This document shows, one piece after another, positions 56,390 through 64,000 of a stretch of 64,000 bases of DNA. Origin of the DNA: Rhynchosporium graminicola (lineage: Eukaryota > Ascomycota > Leotiomycetes > Helotiales > Ploettnerulaceae); assembly GCA_900074885.1 (NCBI GenBank), contig FJUW01000033.1, positions 248,001 to 312,000 on the forward strand. The letters run 5' to 3'. Position numbers and translations under genes: made by a program. Position 1 is the first letter of the stretch, and each line of letters begins with the position of its first letter. Below the pieces are notes generated by a model. It had not been told where the DNA came from. It saw only the letters and a list, made by a program, of their open reading frames with translations, and made no database searches.

Positions 56390-59250
56390 CTAGTTTTTTA
56401 AAGAGTTAGAATCGCTAGAAGAAGAAGCGTCTTCAGAATCCGATTCGGAAGAAGAAGAATTAAAAGCGAACTTATTATTAGTAGTAGAGATATCCGAGCT
56501 CTTTGTAAATTTGATAATTAAATTAGATATATCTTTATTAGACTTTACTTTTAGGTATAGAATAAGATTTAAAGAGGAGGATTCCATAAAGAGAGGGCTC
56601 TAGATAGTAGTCGTTATTTCTTTACTTCTATTGCCTCTAAGGGTAAGGAGACTTTTATAAATGTCGATCTTCGCATCTATAGAATAAAGCTATAAAAGCC
56701 CGAGTAGTAAGCTCAGCTTCTTATTATTAGGACTCTTCGTATCTCTTATAAACGCGTAGACTCTGCGCTATATATCTTTAACTCTAAAATCAAAGACGAT
56801 AAACTTAGTAAGCTAATATTATATACTATCTGCTATACTATAGCTAACCCCGGTATACCTATAAGAAGCTAGTAGAATCGTTTTTAACCTCAGATATTAC
56901 TATAAGGCAGGAGATATAATAACTAGGTTAGAACCTTTATCTATAGAATATATTCTAACTTTTAATTCTATAATAGTAGTCTTGCCCTTTTTAACTATCT
57001 TTATCTTCCTAGGAACCCTCTAGGCCTTATTAGCCGAGTAGACTCGTAGCGTAACCTATATAAGCTTAAGATTTCTAGTTATAGCTGCAGATAAAGCTTA
57101 TGCAGATCTAGTGCTAGGTATCGTAGTAGGGTTATTTTTATAAGTTAAAGACTTTAGACTTATCTTCTTCTAGTTACGATATATTAATAGTTTGCGAAAT
57201 TGCTTTAATATCTTTAGTAATATCTGAAATAATTCTAGAAGATTTATAGTAATATTAATTCTAGTAGCTAGGTCCTTAAAATTAACTAGCCCTAGTCCTT
57301 TACGCCTAACTATCTCTCTTAATTATTTCCTTTTCTTCTTATCTTCTTTTATCGTAAGATCTTAATCCAGATCCTTAAGTAACTACTTCTAGTTCCTTAG
57401 CTATATCTTACTCCTTAGGAATATTAATCCTTATACGCTTCTTATACCGGGTCTTATATATTACTCTAGTATAAATACCTTTATCTTCCTTCTCTCCTTC
57501 TGCTTTATTTCCTAATATCTCTATAGACTCCGCTTAGTACTATAAGTTATCTAGAAGTATAATTATAGCTTTCGCTTTTCCCGCCTTATTACTTAACTTA
57601 GTAGATCTAGCTTAGATAAATTAATTAAATAAGGTTATTTCTACTAAGCTTAGTATACTAGCTCTATCTGAGCTAGAAGATAATATTATAGATATTATCG
57701 ATAATAATTTAGAGGTACTAAAAGGAACCTTATTATCTATAGCTCTAGGTCCTTCGATACTATAAAAGTCTCCCTATAGTTGAGTATATAATACTTAGGT
57801 AGTAGTTTCTAAGAATATAATTTATTTCAGGTGCGTACGCTTCTAAAAGGGTAATATAACATTTAGATAAGCTAACTTAAGGTAGCTATAATATCTATAG
57901 CTAATATAGAGGATACTATCCCTCTTGGAGTTATATACTAGGGTTCTATTAATATATAAGTTCAGGCTTTCTCGCGCCGGTTATAATAGAGGAATATTAG
58001 TAGAAGTATTAATATTAGTTTATATTCCGTTTCTGGGATATAACTACTATCTGTCGCTTATATTAAAGTTATTTCGATAGTAAGGTAGCTAGTATTACTA
58101 AGGTTAGTACCTAGCTCTACTCCCGGTTATCTGCGGAGCTTGAATATTTAAGGTTAAAGAGGTAGTAAGCTATAGTACCGGCTATAATTAGGGTAGATAA
58201 GTAGATAGGGCACTTAAAGAATTCTGCCGGGATTAATAGGAGCTCGAAGGATTCTGAGGTAAGCCCGAAGAATTATTCTGCTGACTCGAAGCACTAGTAT
58301 TAGTCTGTACTCTATAGGTAAGCGTGTTCTAGGTATAAGCAGCTAATATAATATATATAGGTATTCTTATAGCTTACGCGATATACTCTTCTAGTCTATT
58401 AAAGTACTTTCTCTTCTCTACCTCTTCTTCTACTTTCTTCTGCGCTTTAATTAACTATTACGATAGATATAGTACCTTATACGTTCTCTATAAGTATAGA
58501 ATACGTAGAATATTATTATTTAAAGTATGAACTCTTAGCTTATTATCTTTAATTCCTCGGATAAAAGCTTAAGTAAGAGAGGTAAGGATATACTTATTAG
58601 AGGTCTTCTTAGGTAGTAAAGGTTCTCCTAGACCCTTCTTAATATTAGTAACTCCTATACGCTTAAGAAGAGTTATAGTATAGTAGTAGTAAGAGGTAAG
58701 GTTCTCGTGTTTACTTTAAATAAAGTTTAATACTTTAGCTATAATATCTACCTTATCTAAGGGTAGTTTATCGTCTAAGTATTAAGTCTTAAGCTACTTA
58801 ATAACTTCTTACTTCTTCTTCTTACTCGTATATACTCTATTTTATATAATCTCCTTTATTCTTATATCTGATCTGAAATATTAAGAAGTATCGCTACTTA
58901 GTAAAATCATAATAGCTCTTAAGTATATAAGTATAAGTAGTATTAGACCTTCTACTTTAAAGTCATAGTTAAGGCGATCTAGCTATTATACTACAGGTAT
59001 ATCTCTATCCCTACTAAAGTCCTTAGCTCTCTTAAACCGAGGTATCTTTAATCTAGATATCTTATCTCTTCTAACCTCCTTCACTTTCTCTCGAGTAGCC
59101 TTTATATCTATTCTAGAGTTTAATTTCTACTGAATTCTTTCTTTCAGCTACTCTATTATTTCTCTAAGCTAAGTTTAATTATATATTATATAGCTTTAAT
59201 CGAAGATAGAAACCTTAAAGGCTTATAGAGGGATTAGTATTTTAGCTACC
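56390..59250 (-). pseudogene. Retrotransposon gag and spacer remnant
   Basis: A gag-like stretch reads at about 59100-58200 on the minus strand (for example IDIKATREKVKEVRRDKISR and DRLNYDF). A short open frame at 56587-56390 begins MESSSLNLILYLKVKSNKDI and has a Ser/Asp/Glu-rich end. Assignment to gag rests on position upstream of pol and general similarity to fungal gag, so it is less certain than the pol call. Confidence 0.55.
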
Positions 59251-60601
59251 TCTAGTGTTTCTTCTCCCTCCTTTATAATCGTGTTATCTTAATACAGTAG
59301 CTATATTAGCTTCGTTATCTATACTAATTATTAGAGATTTTAGGTTTAGGTTATATTTAGTAGCTTCTTTAGCGTTAATAGAACAGATAATTCTTAAGAA
59401 GTTATATCTTCCTAGATGTTTTTCAGCTCATAATAATAAGTATCAGATATAGAGCTTATTCCTATTGAATATTTAACTAATACGAAAGTTTAGAAACTTA
59501 ATATAGATTCTGGAGACTCTAGTGTATATAACTATATAATTAGTAATTCCCCTGATATATCGTAGCTATTATATCTTAAAGGTTATAAATATAATATCTT
59601 CTAGCTAGAAAGCTAATATATGGAGTTTATCTTAGCTGCTAATATAGTACTAGATTAACTCAGGGGAGGCTATACAGAAGTTGCGGGGAAAGGTAGGGTT
59701 AGCTTCGAGACTGCTCGAGCCAAGATAGGGTAGGTAAGCTCCTCGATATTCGGGTTCTCGAAAATTCGAAATTTAGAGAACTTTCGAGTTAATCCCTTTA
59801 GTTCTTTATAGAGATTTATATATAAGGGCTATGAAATAGTATAAGAAAGTGCTAAATCTATCGCGTCAGATTCTGAGGTTTAGTAGTCAGGGTATATCCT
59901 AGGCGACTATATAAGTATATTATTTATTAACTCTTAGAAAGAAGAATTAAGATTATTAGATTCTTTACTACTAGAGTACTAAGTATCGTTAATATATTAT
60001 AGTAATTATAGCTAGTTATAGTAGTATTATTCAGCTTTCAGCGTTAATATTATCTGTAGTTAGCTCGAAGCCAGGTTAGCGGTAATATTCTTGTTTCGAG
60101 GTGGGCTCGAAAGGGAGATAGCGGGGCCGGTTTAGGTCACTCGAGGCTCTCGAAAGGAAGAGCGAGGATATAGGGTTTCGAGATAACTTTTACCTAAGAT
60201 ATGACTTCCGTGATCGGATATAAGGTTATTATCCTTAGAGAAGCTATAGGTAATAGATCTAGATACTTCCTTCTACTGTTTCTAAGGCCTAGAAGAATCC
60301 TGAAATATATAGAGGTACTTAGTGCAAATAGCTACGTATAGCTAGGAGGGTATATATCCTTGTAATTTAAGGCCTTCTGATATTATAGGATTCTTTATAG
60401 ATATTCCGTCGATATCTGGAGTTTACTAAGGGCTTATAACTGAAATTTTGAGGCGATCTGGATATCTTAGGCGCTATAGTGATATTAGGTACCGCTAGTA
60501 CTATTGCTATACTCGGTAGTTTCTTCTAGAGAAGAAATTGAAGTACGAAAGAATTGCTAGTAGATAGAGATATAGCTTAATCTCTCCCTGCGGTAGTTAC
60601 T

Positions 60602-60734
60602 AGAAAAGGTATAGGAATAGAACCTCTTAAGAAGCGTAGTTATATTTCTTATAAGGTTTAGAAACCTTAAGAGTAATCTATAGAAGAGAGAGGTCTGTGC
60701 GCTACTAACTAGGTGCAAATCCAGTGACATCACA
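60602..60734 (-). repeat. 5' LTR of the Ty3/gypsy-type element
   Basis: Begins TGTGATGTCACTGG on the element's strand and aligns to 52035-52167 along its full length. Confidence 0.85.
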
Positions 60735-60739
60735 GTTAC
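60735..60739 (+). repeat. Right 5-bp target-site duplication of the LTR retrotransposon
   Basis: GTTAC, matching 52030-52034. Confidence 0.8.
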
Positions 60740-60755
60740 GTAGATAGGCGGTCCT

Positions 60756-61012
60756 CCACGGGTCGGCGGGAAACTGCCGATTTGTGAAATTGTGGCAAGC
60801 GAGAATACCTAGATGAGAATATCTAAAGATCTAATTCTAGAACTACATAATTCGAAATTTGTCGAGTAAGTTTATAAAATGGTTAGAATATTCTAATTTC
60901 ATATCTGTAGATTTTTTATGATACTTAATTTATTAAAATATTACATCATACTAAGAGGCTGGGAGAATCGCGAGCCTGCCTCAAAAATCGGCAGCTTCCC
61001 GCCTACACGTAG
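60756..61012. mobile_element. MITE-like element with inverted terminal repeats, about 257 bp
   Basis: Left arm 60756-60787 contains GGCGGGAAACTGCCGATTT. The right arm 60981-61012, reverse complemented, contains GGCGGGAAGCTGCCGATTT. Similarity extends outward over roughly 8 bases with mismatches. The interior is AT-rich and non-coding. No clear target-site duplication was found, so the superfamily is not assigned. Confidence 0.6.
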
Positions 61013-62430
61013 AGCCCGGTGCTCCTGAATATTAAGCGAGTCTGGAGCTAAATAGGAAGAGAACTCGCCAGCTATCAAGGAGAAGAATTCTAGAACCCTT
61101 ACTCGAGATTCACTCTACTTGCAATCTACTCTCTTATCTTCTCACGTCTTCTCTACACACCTACCTCTGAATATGCGAATAACCTTAAAGTTCTATCAGT
61201 ATCAGCTATGTTCTTCGTATCCTTTACGTTTACACTGCGCGATGTAAAGCAGCGATAGCATGTTATAGATAAGGCATGCAAAATGGAATGTCACAAGAGT
61301 AGAGGTATTAGAATCATTCGGCCTAGATTAGCAGATACTGCTTACGCAAGACGTGCGATATTAAAAAGACTAATAGAATTTGCTTCATAGGTATTATCTT
61401 TTATTCCTTGTATACCGTGTTGTCTAATCCTTATCCCTGCTTACTATATCCTATAGCAGTGATACGCGACTAGTAGAATGAACTTCGACTAAGTAATTTA
61501 GCGGGAGTTCAAAATATAAGCAAGATGATAATATATAATCGAAAATATTAAGAATACCTGAAGTACTCTTATACTCTCAGATCCTCCTGTATGGCAATAA
61601 CCGGAGGCTCAAAGGCTAATCAGGCTCTTTTAGAGTAATACGTGAGGCTACTTAATCAAATAAATCTATCTAATCACTTCCACCGACTACTGGTACGGGG
61701 GGTTAGTGAGTTAGTGAATCTGGGGGGAGGCGACTCCAACTTGTGAGCATAATAAATAAAATTACATGGATATATCAACTCTGATGTGAAAGTTTCGATT
61801 CATGTTAGTAAACTCTAAAATCTCAGATTTTTACTTTAGGTAAACCTTGATAGTATATATCATACTTTCCCCCTTAATAACTTGAAATTGAAATTACTTC
61901 CATGGTAATCTACGAAAACACTACAGTAATTCGCCAGTGAGAATTTCATGACGAATCACCTCTTTGAACTCCTCTCAGGTACCTTCGCACTAAAATTGAA
62001 CCGCTTTAGACCTGTGCTATAAGGCATGCCAGGGCATAGAACCACTCGGAGCCTTGAATTCATGAATTTGACCTACTATTATAGATATTTAGAGGGGAGA
62101 CAATCTAATAAAGCCTAAGTCACCTACTTGCTTTCTCCGTGGATCTGAACCTGACAGGGCTTCTATCAAGGGTTATGTAATAGGTCTGTGCGCCTAGTGC
62201 CTCCCACTCCTGTATTTCAGAATTAGAGAGGAAGGAAGAACCTTCTCTCCTTAGTAATTAGTTTCTATATTAACTAGGTTATTAATAGCGAACCTCTAGC
62301 GACTATTCTACTATTCTATTATACTTATTTACTCTAGCGTACTAAGTAATTATTATATTCTAATTACTTTTACTTAATATTAGCCTAAATAGTTATAATA
62401 GCTTAAAGCGGAGAATCCTCTATTATATTA
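61013..62430. other. Host-like or mixed spacer in the transposon block
   Basis: Less AT-rich than its surroundings and without a supported gene. From about 62.2 kb composition shifts to the mutated AT-rich type; an LTR of the next element may lie near here but could not be delimited. Confidence 0.4.
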
Positions 62431-64000
62431 AAATGACTTATACTCTAAGATAACTCTATTAGAGCTTAGATAATACTTAGCGATATACTAGTAGATAACC
62501 TTTTAGTTCTATAAGAGAAACTCCGATTACTAAAGAAACGGAATAATATCTTAGATAACTTCGATAGTTAAGTACTAACGAATATTTAGTAAAGACTTTA
62601 CTTAATACTCTCTAGAAACTATTATAAGAGTATAACTCTATTAAGCTTATATATCCGAAGACCTTACTCTAAGTATAGAGAGAGATACTAGTCGATTAAT
62701 AGCTCCTAAAGAATTACTAGTTCCTCGCTAAGATAAAAGTAAATATATAATTCTACTAGAATATAAGAGTAAAAGCTAAAGAGAGCTTACTAAGTACTTA
62801 TAAGCTTATAACCGAGTCTTCGACTATAATACTAAAAGGTACTTAACTAATTTTTTTAAGATTAAATAAGTAATAATACTACTTTATAAGAAACTAGTAA
62901 ATACTTAAGAAAAGTTTAAGAAGTATACTTTAGATACTCTTTATATAATAACTTAAGAAAGTTATAAAGAATTCCTAGTAAATCTCTAGCTACTTTTTAT
63001 TTCGCGAAAAGTAGCTAACTTATAAGCTTACGAGAACGCTTACTAAAGGCTAAGTTAACTAATTAAGAAGTTTATAAATTACTTTAAAGAAAAAGAGAAA
63101 TAACTTAAACTCTTTACTAAATATTAATTATAAGATATCTTATTTCATAAGATCCGATCGGAGATTCGCTAGAAAATCGTCGAGAATAGCTAAGCTAATA
63201 GACTTTAGACTTAAGACTAAGTTATTTCTATTATTACTCTTTAAGAGATATATACTTTATTTAGAGATACTAATAGTAATAAAAGATAAAAGGAACTTAA
63301 AGAGTAGAAATATAAGAAATTAAATACGAAGAGGAATAACTCCCTATATAAATACCTATAAAGAACTAGCGACTCATAAGATAAAAGCTAATAAGGATAA
63401 GAAAAGAGAAGAGATCTAAATAATATACTTATTAGAGATTAGCTAATAAGATAAGATATCTCTAAGGTTTAGTACTACTTTTATAATAAATATAAATATA
63501 TCTCTCTAAACTATCTAAAATCAAATACTAGCGATATTAAAGATAAGTGCTAAGGAAAGCTATAACTCGTAGTATCTTCTATATACGAGCCGGGTTTACT
63601 AGTTAATAAGATAGAAATCTAAATAAAGATCTTATCTTATAATAAGTAGAAATTAATAACTATTCTTATTAATAATAAAGTAGAAGTGACTTTATATTAA
63701 AACTAATTACTAAAGAATATAAGCTTAAACTTACTAGCGAAAGACTAAGAAATTTCTAGATACTTTCATAGAATAAAAGCGTTATCTATAGTACTATAAT
63801 TACTTAAGTAGAGATAGCCGATTCGATTAGATAAACTAGACTTAAAACTCTTTAGCTAAGAGTGATCGATATACTAGATATAGACCTAATATTAGAGTAG
63901 CTATAGTTAGAGGATATAGATCCTTAGATAAGCTTTAAGAATCAGTAATAGAAGTTTCCTTATAAATTAAAAGATTCAGATAACTTTAATATTATAGTAC
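62430..64000 (+). mobile_element. Second degraded retroelement, gag/protease part, cut by the window end
   Basis: Plus-strand frames, interrupted by stops, read like a retrotransposon gag (for example KRYLTNFFKIK near 62.83 kb). A degenerate zinc-knuckle-like stretch lies near 63475-63530 and a protease-like block INNKVEVTL near 63671-63697. The strand is opposite to the Ty3 element at 52-60.7 kb. Family assignment is tentative. Confidence 0.5.

Larger units (their letters stand above)
52035..60734 (-). mobile_element. Ty3/gypsy-type LTR retrotransposon, 8.7 kb, RIP-degraded
   Basis: Two LTRs, a 5-bp target duplication (GTTAC) and, on the minus strand, recognisable fragments in the order gag, reverse transcriptase, RNase H, integrase. 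That order, with integrase last, identifies Ty3/gypsy rather than copia. Stop codons and AT enrichment are dense throughout, so the copy cannot encode functional proteins. Confidence 0.9.

Noticed and set aside
1..64000. CRISPR arrays, prokaryotic operons or phage features
   Set aside because: Gene structure with introns and all identified families are fungal; no spaced identical repeats seen.

Overview
The window is genomic DNA of a filamentous ascomycete (Pezizomycotina). The evidence is short GT-AG introns of about 45-145 nt, often with CTRAC/TACTAAC-like branch points, a HET-S/NLR gene pair, fungal versions of housekeeping genes, and an AT-rich block of transposon remains that looks mutated by RIP. 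The exact taxon cannot be read from the sequence.

Layout. (1) 1-5.8 kb: an innate-immunity/incompatibility locus. A NACHT-ankyrin NLR on the minus strand is divergent from a HET-S homologue on the plus strand, about 0.54 kb apart. The HET-S protein carries a HeLo domain and two prion-forming repeats at residues 226-243 and 262-279. A matching 18-residue motif sits at the extreme N-terminus of the NLR on its own short exon. This predicts an amyloid-templating sensor/executor pair and is the most interesting system here. (2) 8-13 kb: a RING protein and the eEF2 chaperone HGH1. (3) 13-18 kb: gene-poor, one possible tiny membrane protein. (4) 18-23.5 kb: a flavocytochrome b2-type 2-hydroxy-acid dehydrogenase ending in a peroxisomal AKL signal, an atypical Rab-family GTPase, and the SNARE YKT6. 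(5) 24.5-28 kb: two small membrane proteins, the SMC5/6 subunit NSE1 and a DUF427 protein. (6) 28.8-37.4 kb: a Cid1-like nucleotidyltransferase with a split catalytic domain, TFIIF-alpha, and the RES-complex factor BUD13. (7) 38.7-42.6 kb: a decayed cytochrome P450 and an intact secreted cutinase. (8) 45-47.3 kb: a cluster of simple repeats upstream of an unrecognised 241-aa protein.

(9) 48.4-64 kb: AT-rich transposon block. A 3,637-bp hAT element (8-bp target duplication GTCGAAGG) lies 2 bp from the target duplication (GTTAC) of an 8.7-kb Ty3/gypsy-type LTR retrotransposon in minus orientation. A roughly 260-bp inverted-repeat element follows, then a second degraded retroelement that runs off the right edge. 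The two LTRs of the Ty3 copy differ only by transitions, nearly all in CpA/TpG context, as expected for RIP. No protein-coding host gene was seen after 47.3 kb.

Exon boundaries were worked out by hand from reading frame, GT-AG signals and family conservation. They have not been checked against transcripts. No tRNA, rRNA or CRISPR array was supported.
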